A DNA stretch of 64,000 nt from positions 1 to 64,000 of the forward strand of contig NZ_BCVQ01000005.1 of assembly GCF_001591825.1 (NCBI RefSeq). Reading direction: 5' to 3'. Source of the stretch: Rossellomorea vietnamensis NBRC 101237 (GTDB lineage: Bacteria > Bacillota > Bacilli > Bacillales > Bacillaceae_B). Made by a program: the position numbers and the translations under genes. A model generated the notes under the pieces. That model saw nothing but the letters and a program-made list of their open reading frames with translations. It was not told where the DNA came from and searched no databases. This document shows positions 34,333 to 42,577 of the stretch, in pieces. The stretch's first letter is position 1, and each line of letters opens with the position of its first letter.

Positions 34333-35121
34333 TCATTTAGACTCAAACAATCCCGTTGATTTTGTAATATGAATAACTCCATTGTTGGCTTCTTTTTCAG
34401 AGGCAAGGAAACGAAGAAACTCATCTAACGTGTCATCGACTAAGATTTCACTAAGTTCCGTATTCGAGGAAAGCAGATAATCCACTATGGCTTTTTCTTC
34501 TGTAATCTTCATCCCGCCTGGAAAATCTTTATAGACGATTTCATTGAAATGGCCCTGAAGCTGCTCAGCCCCAGTTTCCACTCCAAAATTCAAGGCATGT
34601 TCTCTAGCAGATGGAAAGTCCAAATTTGGATCAAAGCGTCTTAACAACTCACCAAATTCCTTCAAATGATTCTGCCCGATAGTTGAACTGTAGAATGTTC
34701 CACCTGGCTTTAATATTCGCCTTACTTCACTTAAAGCTTTCTTTCTATTCGGGACATGATACAACATATGGTTGGCAATGATCACATCGAAACGGTTATC
34801 TTCAAAAGGAATATCCTCGATGTTAAGTTGAGTGTACTGGATATTAGGTATTCCTATTAAATTCTGTTGAACAGACTGGACCATCCCCTCTGAATAATCA
34901 GAGAGAGTCAAGGTCCAGCTCGAATCTATCCGTTCTCTATTTTTCAACCAGAACGTGCCGTCCCCACATCCAATTTCAAGAACCCTGCTATTTGGAGAAA
35001 TGTTAATTTGTTCAAAAAGCCATCGATGCCAATCCGCTTTATTTTCACTATATTTCTCGTGAATGTTGATCCGGGTATTTAGTTTCGTTGGATCACGATA
35101 TTGTTCTTCTAATGAATTCAT
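34333..35121 (-). CDS. Class I SAM-dependent methyltransferase
   Basis: A 262-residue methyltransferase. Motif I is VLEIGCGDG (residues 47-55), followed by LTLSDYSEGM (acidic loop), FDVIIANHMLYHVPN and the post-motif region ALSEVRRILKPGG. The substrate is unknown; this methyltransferase-11/25 type acts on small molecules. GGAGG lies before the ATG. A gap of 106 bases separates it from the APH-fold gene downstream, with no terminator visible. Confidence 0.8.
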   Translation of the reverse strand: MNSLEEQYRDPTKLNTRINIHEKYSENKADWHRWLFEQINISPNSRVLEIGCGDGTFWLKNRERIDSSWTLTLSDYSEGMVQSVQQNLIGIPNIQYTQLNIEDIPFEDNRFDVIIANHMLYHVPNRKKALSEVRRILKPGGTFYSSTIGQNHLKEFGELLRRFDPNLDFPSAREHALNFGVETGAEQLQGHFNEIVYKDFPGGMKITEEKAIVDYLLSSNTELSEILVDDTLDEFLRFLASEKEANNGVIHITKSTGLFESK

Positions 35122-35162
35122 GTATTATTTCCTCCACCCATTGAATGTTAGAACCCTTTTAT

Positions 35163-35828
35163 TTAGCTTATCTGACAACCCACCAATACCTCTTTCATCC
35201 CCTCAACATTTTGGACCACATACGTTGGGTTGGACTCACTTATTTCTTCAATTGACCCATATCCATACGTCACACCAATGGAATCGATTCCCGTATTCTG
35301 TGCTCCAATAATGTCGTGCTTCCGGTCTCCTATCATAATAAAATTGTCTGATTCATATTCATGATAAATGTCTAGAATGTATTGAATGATCTCGGTTTTT
35401 GACGTTCTTGTGCCATCAAGGTTGCTTCCTGCAATCAGGTCAAAAAACTGGGCGATATTAAAATATGATAGGATTTGTTCAGCAAAAATAGTAGGCTTTG
35501 AAGTGGCAACAACTAATGTATGCCCCTTATCTTTTAACGTTTTCAATAGTAATGGGATCTTTGAATATAGTTGATTTTCAAACATTCCCTTCTCCTTGAA
35601 CCTTTCTCTGTAGAAATCAATTGCTCTTTGAGTTTCCCTCTCACTAAAACCGCAATTTTCAGCAAATGACACTTGTAGTGGTGGCCCAATAAAACATTCG
35701 AGTTCATGAACCTCAGGTACCTCCACACCCATTTTCTCTAATGCATATTGAATCGATTTCGTGATCCCTTCTTTCGGATCGGAAAGTGTGCCATCTAAAT
35801 CGAATAGAATGAATGGATATCTGTTCAT
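35163..35828 (-). CDS. HAD-family phosphatase (phosphoglycolate phosphatase-like)
   Basis: A 221-residue HAD hydrolase. Motif I is FDLDGTL (residues 9-15, nucleophile Asp), motif II is VVATSKP, the lysine lies near TSKTEIIQ and motif III is MIGDRKHDIIGA. The helical cap between motifs I and II fits the Gph/PpaX class. A small phosphorylated metabolite is the likely substrate. AAAGGAG precedes the ATG. It lies 41 bases upstream of the methyltransferase gene, likely the same transcript. Confidence 0.8.
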   Translation of the reverse strand: MNRYPFILFDLDGTLSDPKEGITKSIQYALEKMGVEVPEVHELECFIGPPLQVSFAENCGFSERETQRAIDFYRERFKEKGMFENQLYSKIPLLLKTLKDKGHTLVVATSKPTIFAEQILSYFNIAQFFDLIAGSNLDGTRTSKTEIIQYILDIYHEYESDNFIMIGDRKHDIIGAQNTGIDSIGVTYGYGSIEEISESNPTYVVQNVEGMKEVLVGCQIS

Positions 35829-35922
35829 ATAAAACTCCTTTCTTTGACTCTAGATAAACAACTAAAAAATGAAACATTTCCCATTTAGTTCCGTATAGAC
35901 TAATAAGGGGGCGATTTCACGA

Positions 35923-36417
35923 ATGAAATACCTGGCAATAAGATTGTTCATGTTTACAGCACTTGTAGCTTTAGTGACAGGATGCAGTGCACCTAATGAA
36001 AGTGATGAAAACGCGGAAACCATCCAAACCTTTTTGAAAAATGAATTCACTGGACCTGATGATGAACTCAAAGCTGCATTTAAACAAGATGGTGCTTTTC
36101 CACCAGAATTAAAAGAGTATGTAGATGAGAACTACAAGCCACTTGTGATGGATTGGGAAGACATGTTGAATACGAATCACATTTTATTTTATCAGCGTCT
36201 GGCGTATGAAAATGGGTATCAATTGAAGCCAACCAATATTGAAGTGAAAAAGGATCAAGATCTCGCTTATGATTATGAAGTCAAAGTGAAATACGAGAAA
36301 AATGGTGAAACCAATACCACAACGGTCAGTGGACGAATGAACCTCAATGACGAGGGGGATATTGTGACAATCCGTAACATGGATGATGGGGGATTATTGG
36401 AGAAATTGAATCAGTAA
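35923..36417 (+). CDS. Predicted lipoprotein of unknown function
   Basis: A 164-residue protein with an N-terminal signal and the lipobox LVTGC (lipidated Cys near residue 21). The mature part is acidic and mixed alpha/beta. DYEVKVKYEKNGETNTTTVSG (quoted by its ends) resembles the NTF2-like or DUF-type outer lipoproteins of bacilli, but no family can be named. GGGGGC lies ten bases before the ATG. It is the only plus-strand gene between 31.2 and 44.9 kb and ends at a shared terminator. Confidence 0.65.
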   Translation: MKYLAIRLFMFTALVALVTGCSAPNESDENAETIQTFLKNEFTGPDDELKAAFKQDGAFPPELKEYVDENYKPLVMDWEDMLNTNHILFYQRLAYENGYQLKPTNIEVKKDQDLAYDYEVKVKYEKNGETNTTTVSGRMNLNDEGDIVTIRNMDDGGLLEKLNQ

Positions 36418-36426
36418 GACACCATC

Positions 36427-36460
36427 AAAGGGAACTTCCAAACGGAGAAGTTCCCTTTTG
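36427..36460. terminator. Bidirectional terminator between two lipoprotein genes
   Basis: AAAGGGAACTTC and GAAGTTCCCTTT form a perfect 12-bp stem with an 8-base loop. It lies between convergent genes. Confidence 0.92.
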
Positions 36461-36463
36461 TTT

Positions 36464-36877
36464 TTACTGTCTTTCAATCATCAATACATCCTCACTTGGA
36501 GACAGATACTCTTTTCCCCCAATTGAAAAATACCCTTTTTGACGATTCATTTCTGCATACTGCACCACTTTACCCTCTTTTAGAAAAACAAGTAAGTAGA
36601 TATCATCCCTACTACTGATATGGCTTGGATCATCATATTCAACCCCCAGCTGTTTTTCAATATGCTCTTCGGGTGAATAGGGTTCGAACAGGTAAGCTTT
36701 GTCCCACTTGAAGTCTGCTATTGAATTGACCTCAATTTCCCTGTTGGTACGATCTTTAACCATAGAATAGATGGACTTCTCAAAGTCTTTATTATGCTTA
36801 ACTTCATGGTTATTACAGCCAACTACCATAGCTACTACGAGAAAGAGGGAGAAAGGCAGACTTCTCAATGCAAACAT
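36464..36877 (-). CDS. Predicted lipoprotein of unknown function
   Basis: A 137-residue protein with a signal peptide and the lipobox VVGC (lipidated Cys at residue 21). The mature part contains a YLFEPYSPEEHIEKQLG stretch common to small Bacillus lipoproteins that occur in paralogous families. Function unknown. Its ribosome-binding site is weak (GAAAGTGAG). It follows a small membrane protein gene by 21 bases. Confidence 0.6.
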   Translation of the reverse strand: MFALRSLPFSLFLVVAMVVGCNNHEVKHNKDFEKSIYSMVKDRTNREIEVNSIADFKWDKAYLFEPYSPEEHIEKQLGVEYDDPSHISSRDDIYLLVFLKEGKVVQYAEMNRQKGYFSIGGKEYLSPSEDVLMIERQ

Positions 36878-36898
36878 CTCACTTTCTTTTCATGAAAA

Positions 36899-37108
36899 TT
36901 AAGCTGATGGTCCCCCACCACCACCTGTTTGGTTGTTGGCATTCGTGGCTTGTTGAGAATGCTGAGCCGACTTTTGATAAGCTTCGTCTCTTGGATTGGA
37001 AGAATTCTTTTTAATGCTGTCTCCATAAAACTCCATTTTCCTTGAACCGATGAAAATACGGATGGCAAAATATAAGATGACGATTCCCAGAAAGATCAAG
37101 AAATACAT
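36899..37108 (-). CDS. Small single-pass membrane protein with Gly-rich tail
   Basis: A 69-residue protein with one N-terminal membrane helix (residues 2-20) followed by a polar linker and the tail NNQTGGGGGPSA. GGAGGTGTGTAGTC before the ATG gives confident initiation. Family not recognised. The disordered tail may extend into the cytoplasm or cell wall. Confidence 0.55.
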   Translation of the reverse strand: MYFLIFLGIVILYFAIRIFIGSRKMEFYGDSIKKNSSNPRDEAYQKSAQHSQQATNANNQTGGGGGPSA

Positions 37109-37163
37109 GACTACACACCTCCAGTATTTGGATTTGGTTTATATTCACTGTAACACACATGAC

Positions 37164-37682
37164 TTATGGGTTTACTTTTTCATTGTGAGGATTTAGCGCA
37201 TATTTCAAATACTCTATCTTCTCCAAGTCCTTATGATTATTCTGGTCTGCCCGGTAGCTGTCCTTGGATGAAGCTTCGTACACACGCAAATATTGTTCGG
37301 GATTCAACAAATAATAGGTCACCTCATCCTCTCGATGAGTCTCTAAATCTTCTATCCGAACTCCAGCAAATTCCGGCAGCGTATCGATGATTCCGAACTC
37401 CACGGATAGTCCATCTTTCGAAAATTCATGTTCATGCAAATCGATCAGCGCATAGCCCATGGAATTCATGAGCTCTACAATATCATTCCAGTTATGTATG
37501 GATGTTTCAGCAGGAACTTCCCATCCCCTCTTATCACCAGGCACATGGATGTCCAGGTCTTGTGCGTCCCAGCTTCTGCCTGTGACCACTTCCAATCCCA
37601 CCGAACCCATTAGCAGTGGAGTAATTCCAATCCCATTTAGTTTCCTGGCAATCTCAATAAACTCATTAAACTTTTGGTTCAT
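37164..37682 (-). CDS. Nucleotidyltransferase-like protein
   Basis: A 172-residue protein with PLLMGSVGLEVVTGRSWDAQDLDIHV (quoted by its ends, about residues 22-47). A GS motif is followed by DxD-like DLDIH, as in minimal nucleotidyltransferase folds (DUF6036/MNT-like). VEFGIIDTL may supply a third acidic residue. The substrate is unknown. ATG at 37682 follows GGGAGGAG. It overlaps the end of the GNAT gene upstream by 17 bases, so the two are co-translated. Confidence 0.6.
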   Translation of the reverse strand: MNQKFNEFIEIARKLNGIGITPLLMGSVGLEVVTGRSWDAQDLDIHVPGDKRGWEVPAETSIHNWNDIVELMNSMGYALIDLHEHEFSKDGLSVEFGIIDTLPEFAGVRIEDLETHREDEVTYYLLNPEQYLRVYEASSKDSYRADQNNHKDLEKIEYLKYALNPHNEKVNP

Positions 37683-38217
37683 AATCAAACTCCTCCCTGA
37701 GAATACTCATCCGCAGTCGATCGACGAACTCTCCGTTTCTCAATCGATCCTGCCTTAAAATGCCTTCTTCCACATATCCCATTTTTCTATAGGATTTGAT
37801 GGCTTTTTCATTATCGATTTCCACTCTGAGCCAAATCTTGTTCAGCCCGAGTTCCTTGAAGCCCCAATGAAGCATCTCGCGCATGGCACTAAATCCGTAT
37901 CCTTTTCCCCAGTAATTTTTATCACCGATCGCAATCCCTAGTTCTGCATGCTTATTTAACCGATCGATGTTTTTTAAATCGATCCAGCCGATGTGTTTGC
38001 CATCATCCGTCATGATAGCCTTTTGTTCATACCCATTGGTTTTGTTGATGCACATGTTAATCCAGGCACGGGTTTCTTCCAGGCTGAAGGGAGGATATTT
38101 TTCCGGCATGTTCAGGTGTTTCGTTACTTCCTTATCCAGGCACCAATGATACCGGTCTTCTGCATCGTCCATCGTTAATTCTCTTACTATTACGTTTCGC
38201 ATTTGTGTCTCTTCCAT
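37666..38217 (-). CDS. GNAT acetyltransferase, RimJ/RimL type
   Basis: A 183-residue GNAT of the RimJ/RimL (Acetyltransf_3) group. The region YWGKGYGFSAMREMLHWGF contains the acetyl-CoA loop, and LNKIWLRVEIDNEKAIKSYRKMGY the C-terminal motif (both quoted in parts). Such enzymes acetylate protein N-termini or antibiotics. The ATG at 38217 has GAGGGA upstream. It is in a run of overlapping genes from 39451 down to 37164: Nudix, Cys-His-Asp protein, GNAT, nucleotidyltransferase-like. Confidence 0.78.
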   Translation of the reverse strand: MEETQMRNVIVRELTMDDAEDRYHWCLDKEVTKHLNMPEKYPPFSLEETRAWINMCINKTNGYEQKAIMTDDGKHIGWIDLKNIDRLNKHAELGIAIGDKNYWGKGYGFSAMREMLHWGFKELGLNKIWLRVEIDNEKAIKSYRKMGYVEEGILRQDRLRNGEFVDRLRMSILREEFDYEPKV

Positions 38218-38231
38218 TGTCACTTTCCCTC

Positions 38232-38993
38232 TCAAACTCGAATCTTTCTGTAATGTTCTAATATTTCTTTTAAAATCCCTTTGTTGTATCCCGTTTTCCC
38301 ATGAATCCTTTCAGCCCACTCGGACACTGTTTCAAGCTTCGAGTCTTTTATCAATCCTTCTGTCGTACTCAGAAAGCTCTCCCAATTATAAAACTCCCAA
38401 TGCGCCGTTTCGGATTGGTACGGGATTCTGCACTCCAATAATGGATGATTCTTTATCATATGTTGAGAATGTTCAGCAGCCTTCAGGAAGATATCCATCT
38501 GGATTCGTTCAGTCTGGAAAACTTGTTTGGATACTTTTCCATTCGGACGATGGTACAGAATTTCAGTGCCTTCTGGATGAGCTTGAACCTGCACCCCTGC
38601 AGCAGGGAAAAAACCATCTAATATTTCGTTGGAGTAATCGGGACTCTTCGTATCTATTAAAATCGGCTTCAACCATTGATCGCCCAGGTCACAAAGGAAT
38701 CGTTCCCCTTTTTCATTCAGAGCAATGACGGCTGCATGAGCCTCTTCCGAATTCAGGTTATGACCGACGGGATACGCCTCGACGCCGTCTCTTTTAAATT
38801 CATCCAGTAACCAGAGTGCGAGATCGAAACAATTCCCCGACATGCCGAATTGTTCCCGATGTTCACGCATAAGAGAGACCTCACGCTGTTTCTGTACACT
38901 CCCCTGCTGATAAAACCAAACTTTCGTTAACGTTTCCATGGGAAAATCATTAAATTTTGTCCATGTACGTAAAATGCTTTCTGAAGCGTTCAT
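38232..38993 (-). CDS. Protein with an arylamine N-acetyltransferase-like Cys-His-Asp triad
   Basis: A 253-residue protein not firmly recognised. It has Cys55 in GNCFDLALWLL, His86 in EEAHAAVIAL and Asp102 in RFLCDLGD. The order and surroundings match the catalytic triad of arylamine N-acetyltransferases and transglutaminase-like enzymes. The C-terminal half is not obviously NAT-like. It overlaps the Nudix gene upstream by four bases, implying coupled translation. Acyl transfer or amide hydrolysis is an inference. Confidence 0.6.
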   Translation of the reverse strand: MNASESILRTWTKFNDFPMETLTKVWFYQQGSVQKQREVSLMREHREQFGMSGNCFDLALWLLDEFKRDGVEAYPVGHNLNSEEAHAAVIALNEKGERFLCDLGDQWLKPILIDTKSPDYSNEILDGFFPAAGVQVQAHPEGTEILYHRPNGKVSKQVFQTERIQMDIFLKAAEHSQHMIKNHPLLECRIPYQSETAHWEFYNWESFLSTTEGLIKDSKLETVSEWAERIHGKTGYNKGILKEILEHYRKIRV

Positions 38994-39451
38994 CCTTGCA
39001 CCTTCTTTAATTGATCTATGTATGGCATTATATAGCTTTTATATTCATCGGTTAATCCATCGGGCAGTTCATTCAGTTTGAAAAATTGGACTGCAACCGA
39101 TTCGGTTTCATCGATGTCCATTTTTCCCCTCACATCCTTTGTGACATAAACAGCCGTGACGGAATACAGTTCATCCCCATTCGATACTTTGAAATAATAG
39201 TCCTTACCAGAGAAGATATTTACAAGTTTCAGCTCCCCAACCTCTAGACCCGTTTCTTCCTTCACTTCTCTCCTTGCCGTCTCCTCTAAACTTTCCCCCA
39301 GTTCCATCAATCCTCCCGGAAGCCCCCAGCCACCGTCTGTCCGGTGCTGCAGAAGGACTTCCTGTTGATCGTTTAAGACCATGACGACAGCCCCGGGGAG
39401 AATGAGGGGTCTGGTGCCAACGAGTTTACGCAGATCTTTGACGTAGTTCAT
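38990..39451 (-). CDS. Nudix hydrolase
   Basis: A 153-residue Nudix hydrolase with a complete Nudix box. Gly47, Glu53 and REVKEETGL (61-69) fit GX5EX7REUXEEXGU. The N-terminal RPLILPGAVVMVLN is typical of the ADP-ribose/NTP pyrophosphatase group that cleans up damaged nucleotides. The exact substrate is unknown. ATG at 39451 follows AAGGAGG. It is the first gene of an overlapping run of four. Confidence 0.82.
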   Translation of the reverse strand: MNYVKDLRKLVGTRPLILPGAVVMVLNDQQEVLLQHRTDGGWGLPGGLMELGESLEETARREVKEETGLEVGELKLVNIFSGKDYYFKVSNGDELYSVTAVYVTKDVRGKMDIDETESVAVQFFKLNELPDGLTDEYKSYIMPYIDQLKKVQG

Positions 39452-39508
39452 TATTTTGCCTCCTTGTGCCATGTACCATAACGATCATTCAACCTGATTC
39501 AAGATCAT

Positions 39509-39715
39509 TCACCCTATATGTCTTGCTTCTTCAGTCCTCATACTTCTGATTTTCGAAACAATCAAATTCATCAGAAACCCAACGACTAAATAAACTAGTA
39601 AAAGTACATCATTCGCTTCTTTCCAGATGATTTTAGTCGCAATAAACAGGGCAAGCGAGCCCAGTACGGCTGTCAACCACAACCACAACCCCACTTGAAA
39701 CGTTTTCTCTGACAT
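39509..39715 (-). CDS. Small two-helix membrane protein
   Basis: A 68-residue protein with two hydrophobic segments (about residues 9-28 and 36-54) and a basic end (SKIRSMRTEEARH). ATG at 39715 leaves AAAAAGG about nine bases upstream. An ATG at 39724 would abut that site. Family not recognised. Confidence 0.5.
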   Translation of the reverse strand: MSEKTFQVGLWLWLTAVLGSLALFIATKIIWKEANDVLLLVYLVVGFLMNLIVSKIRSMRTEEARHIG

Positions 39716-39729
39716 AGAATCCATCCTTT

Positions 39730-40107
39730 TTAATTTCTTTCTAGAGTAAATGTTTCCTCTTGATCATCCCACTTCACCGTTACCTTCACCTCAGTATCAT
39801 CACTCATTTTGGCATTCGTGGGATTTGATTCACTACTGTCCCGGATGACTCCATTCTCCTCAAGGGTCACACCCGTTCTACCGTATTCCCTGGTGTCCGC
39901 CTCAACTGTATAGGCAACGTCACCAACAGAATCAACATCATTCCCTTTGTACTTCAGGACAAAATCCTGTTTTTCAAAATCACTGGACTGATTGACGTTT
40001 AGGTCACCTTTCCAGTGATCGGTTTCACCTGAGAAGGAGAAATCTTTCGTGTTGCAGCCTGCTAATAGAAGCATAGTCCCAACTAAAAGAAGTATTTTCT
40101 TCAACAT
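39730..40107 (-). CDS. Predicted lipoprotein of unknown function
   Basis: A 125-residue lipoprotein with the lipobox LLAGC (Cys18). The mature part is rich in beta-strand patterns (SGETDHWKGDLNV, VKVTVKWDDQEETFTLE), as in several small Bacillus lipoproteins of unknown role. GAGGATGAG precedes the ATG. It sits 12 bases downstream of the histidine phosphatase gene, likely the same transcript. Confidence 0.62.
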   Translation of the reverse strand: MLKKILLLVGTMLLLAGCNTKDFSFSGETDHWKGDLNVNQSSDFEKQDFVLKYKGNDVDSVGDVAYTVEADTREYGRTGVTLEENGVIRDSSESNPTNAKMSDDTEVKVTVKWDDQEETFTLERN

Positions 40108-40119
40108 ATACTCATCCTC

Positions 40120-40737
40120 TTAACTTGATTTATCCCGATGAGATAAATCCCCTTCCAATACGATTCTGCTTCCCTCTTCCCATAACTCAACCACGGTAAG
40201 ACTGGTATCATGGATGAATGGAGGTTCCCATAATCTCTCTAAGGGAAGGTTTTTGAAATAAGCTAGCAATGTCTTGATGACAACAGAGTGGGTAACGATT
40301 AAGATATTCCCTGAATCGTGGATATCACGAATCGAGCTTATACAATTCAATACTCTGTCCTTTACTTCATCAAAGCGCTCTCCACCTAGTGGTTGATAAA
40401 GATGAGGCGTATTCCAAAATGCGTGAAACTCGTCGGGATGGTTCGCCTGAATGTGTGAAACCGTTTCTCCCTCCCAAATCCCCATATTGATTTCCCTCAA
40501 TCTTTCATCCAGGATGATTGGAATTTTATTGTTACCCCTTATTAAGCCTGCCGTCATTTCGGTTCTTTTACTTGAACTTGAATAGATGGCCTCGAACTCA
40601 ACCTCTTTCAGCCTGCTCCCCAAACGTGTTGCATGTTCCTTCCCTTTATTTGTGAGGTTTGAATCACTCCAGCCCTGCATTCTTTTTTCCGTGTTCCATT
40701 CGGTTTCTCCGTGCCTTGTAATATATAAGGTTAGCAA
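40120..40737 (-). CDS. Histidine phosphatase family protein
   Basis: A 205-residue phosphoglycerate-mutase-like phosphatase. The catalytic RHGETEWN is at about residues 7-14, and a second histidine lies in VTHSVV near 155. Glu in REINMGIWEGE is the proton donor. The broad family includes CobC and PhoE phosphatases; the substrate is unknown. The start was set at TTG 40737 because GGAGGAG lies about nine bases upstream and it gives the usual short N-terminus. The longer reading has no ribosome-binding site. Confidence 0.78.
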   Translation of the reverse strand: MLTLYITRHGETEWNTEKRMQGWSDSNLTNKGKEHATRLGSRLKEVEFEAIYSSSSKRTEMTAGLIRGNNKIPIILDERLREINMGIWEGETVSHIQANHPDEFHAFWNTPHLYQPLGGERFDEVKDRVLNCISSIRDIHDSGNILIVTHSVVIKTLLAYFKNLPLERLWEPPFIHDTSLTVVELWEEGSRIVLEGDLSHRDKSS

Positions 40738-40844
40738 TATTATCGCTCCTCCAGCTTCATAGACATCATCTTCTTGATACAATAGCTTTATTACTGACAA
40801 TTCCAATTATTCCAGTTTACTGACAACAACTCAATATATAGAGA

Positions 40845-40881
40845 TAAAAAAGAAGCTTATCATTAGAGATTGATAAGCTTC
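40845..40881 (-). terminator. Terminator of the VOC-DinB fusion gene
   Basis: GAAGCTTATCA and TGATAAGCTTC form a perfect 11-bp stem with an 8-base loop, followed by TTTTTT on the minus strand. Confidence 0.92.
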
Positions 40882-40886
40882 TCGCC

Positions 40887-41732
40887 TCACACGTGATGAA
40901 TGTCTCTTGTTTCTTCAATCTGTTCAAGATGCCCTTTTGCATGTCCCGCTACCATCTTGATCATTTTCCTGACGGTAAGCACACCCTGGTCTTCCGTTTG
41001 AATTTTTCTATCAAGGGAGTCCGGTAAGCTCTCACAAAGATTGAGTACGTGTTCCCGTATCAATTTAAAAAGGGATACCTCGGTTTCGATTGATCGACCT
41101 TTGTAATTCGTTCCCGTTTCCCATAGATTGGGGTCGTAAGGATTATTCTTATAGTTTCTTCCGTCTTCAGCGAGCGCAAACTTCATGCGATGGAACATGG
41201 TCAAGTCCGAATCAATGAAATGCAGCACGGTTTGCCGAATGGACCATTTCCCTTCAGCTCTAACCAAGTCCAAATCATCGTTCGATAACCCCTTTAGCAC
41301 GGTATCGATTCGATCAATCCCGCTTTTATAAAGCGATAGTATCTCTTCGTCTGACATAAACAACTCTTCCCAATGTGAAACGATATAGCCATCCGGATCC
41401 TTTACCATGATTAATTGACCAAACCCAGGATCTACTTCCAGGTCAAAATCAACTTGTTCTTCCTCAAACTTTTGCTTTAGTTTTTCAATTTTCTCTCCCA
41501 TAATATAAAACCGCTGACCGGGATCAGGTTTGACAAAAGCGACATCGGTATACTCCTTGAATTCCTCTTCGTTTCCTTCCGTGAACAAAACAGCCCCACC
41601 ACTTGGAAGCCTCCATTGTGCAATAGTATCTTTTCTCCATTCCTCACTCCAACCAAACAAATGACGATAGAAAGAGAGAGACCGTTCAAGATCATCCACC
41701 GTTAAAACCAATCTAGGCTTTGCACTTTGCAT
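40887..41732 (-). CDS. Fusion of a VOC (glyoxalase-like) domain and a DinB/YfiT-type domain
   Basis: A 281-residue two-domain protein. Residues 5-122 form a vicinal-oxygen-chelate domain (LVLTVDDLERSLSFY at the start, VKDPDGYIVSHWEE at the end). Residues 128-277 form a DinB-like four-helix domain with metal-site histidines His171, His264 and His268. That spacing (93 and 4) matches, as I recall, bacillithiol transferase YfiT/BstA. Both families handle thiol adducts and toxic electrophiles, so detoxification is plausible. The gene stands alone with its own terminator. GGGGTGAAGAT precedes the ATG. Confidence 0.78.
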   Translation of the reverse strand: MQSAKPRLVLTVDDLERSLSFYRHLFGWSEEWRKDTIAQWRLPSGGAVLFTEGNEEEFKEYTDVAFVKPDPGQRFYIMGEKIEKLKQKFEEEQVDFDLEVDPGFGQLIMVKDPDGYIVSHWEELFMSDEEILSLYKSGIDRIDTVLKGLSNDDLDLVRAEGKWSIRQTVLHFIDSDLTMFHRMKFALAEDGRNYKNNPYDPNLWETGTNYKGRSIETEVSLFKLIREHVLNLCESLPDSLDRKIQTEDQGVLTVRKMIKMVAGHAKGHLEQIEETRDIHHV

Positions 41733-41824
41733 ATCTTCACCCCTACGAAAAATGTAGTATTTCTTCTCCTTTTGAACTGCTTATCTAATATCTCTTTGAT
41801 TAGCTCGAAATACGATCCCTCTGA

Positions 41825-42565
41825 CTATTCCCCACTGCTACTCACCAAAATATCTCTTATTTCCACAATAGAAGAAACAATGGCATACGGACTATGATCC
41901 GTTGGCTTTTCTTCCCCTCTGATATTGACCCATATCGCTTCCATTCCTGCTTCCATGGGACCAACTACATCATGCGTCCACGAGTCGCCTATGAATATCG
42001 TCTCTTCGGGTTTCTTATTAAATGCTTCTAGCGCAATAGTATAGATTCTAGAATCAGGTTTTCTAATACCTATTGGTTCTGCATGAATGATCTTATCTTG
42101 GCTGAACATATCCCCTAAACCCATTTTGATTATTTTTTGTTGAGGATCATAAAGTCCGTTTGTAACAATTCCAACTTCATAATCTCTCTTCAGTTCATTC
42201 ATCAAATGTAATACGGATTCATCAGCAGTAATAAAGTTCATACTTGCGTTAACAAAGAGTGATTCAAGCTGATCAATTTCTTCAATATCTGCTTTCACTT
42301 CAAAGAAATCAAGAGCACTCTTCCATCTTTCTCTTTTAAATTCAAATGTAGTTAGTTCACCACTTACAAGTTTATCGATTAGAGATCTTGGAGGTTGTTT
42401 TATTTTCTTCAAAAATTGTTGTTCATCCATTCCCTTTGTCAATGGATGTTCGGCAAGAGTCTGAACCAGCCCGTCGTCAAACCAGGACGAATTTTCAAGG
42501 AGCGTGTCATCCAGGTCAAATAAAAGAAGGCTATACTTTTTCATTGGCTTATCTGTCAGATTCAT
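41825..42565 (-). CDS. HAD-family hydrolase (YjjG-like)
   Basis: A 246-residue HAD hydrolase. Motif I is FDLDDTLL (residues 16-23), a form typical of the YjjG/house-cleaning nucleotidase group; motif II is VGIVTNG, and motif III is IFIGDSWTHDVVG. YjjG-like enzymes remove phosphate from non-canonical nucleoside monophosphates. The ATG at 42565 was chosen because an upstream GTG falls inside the ribosome-binding site AAGGGGTGG. It lies 12 bases after the GNAT gene, likely co-transcribed. Confidence 0.78.
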   Translation of the reverse strand: MNLTDKPMKKYSLLLFDLDDTLLENSSWFDDGLVQTLAEHPLTKGMDEQQFLKKIKQPPRSLIDKLVSGELTTFEFKRERWKSALDFFEVKADIEEIDQLESLFVNASMNFITADESVLHLMNELKRDYEVGIVTNGLYDPQQKIIKMGLGDMFSQDKIIHAEPIGIRKPDSRIYTIALEAFNKKPEETIFIGDSWTHDVVGPMEAGMEAIWVNIRGEEKPTDHSPYAIVSSIVEIRDILVSSSGE

Positions 42566-42577
42566 CGTAACCACCCC

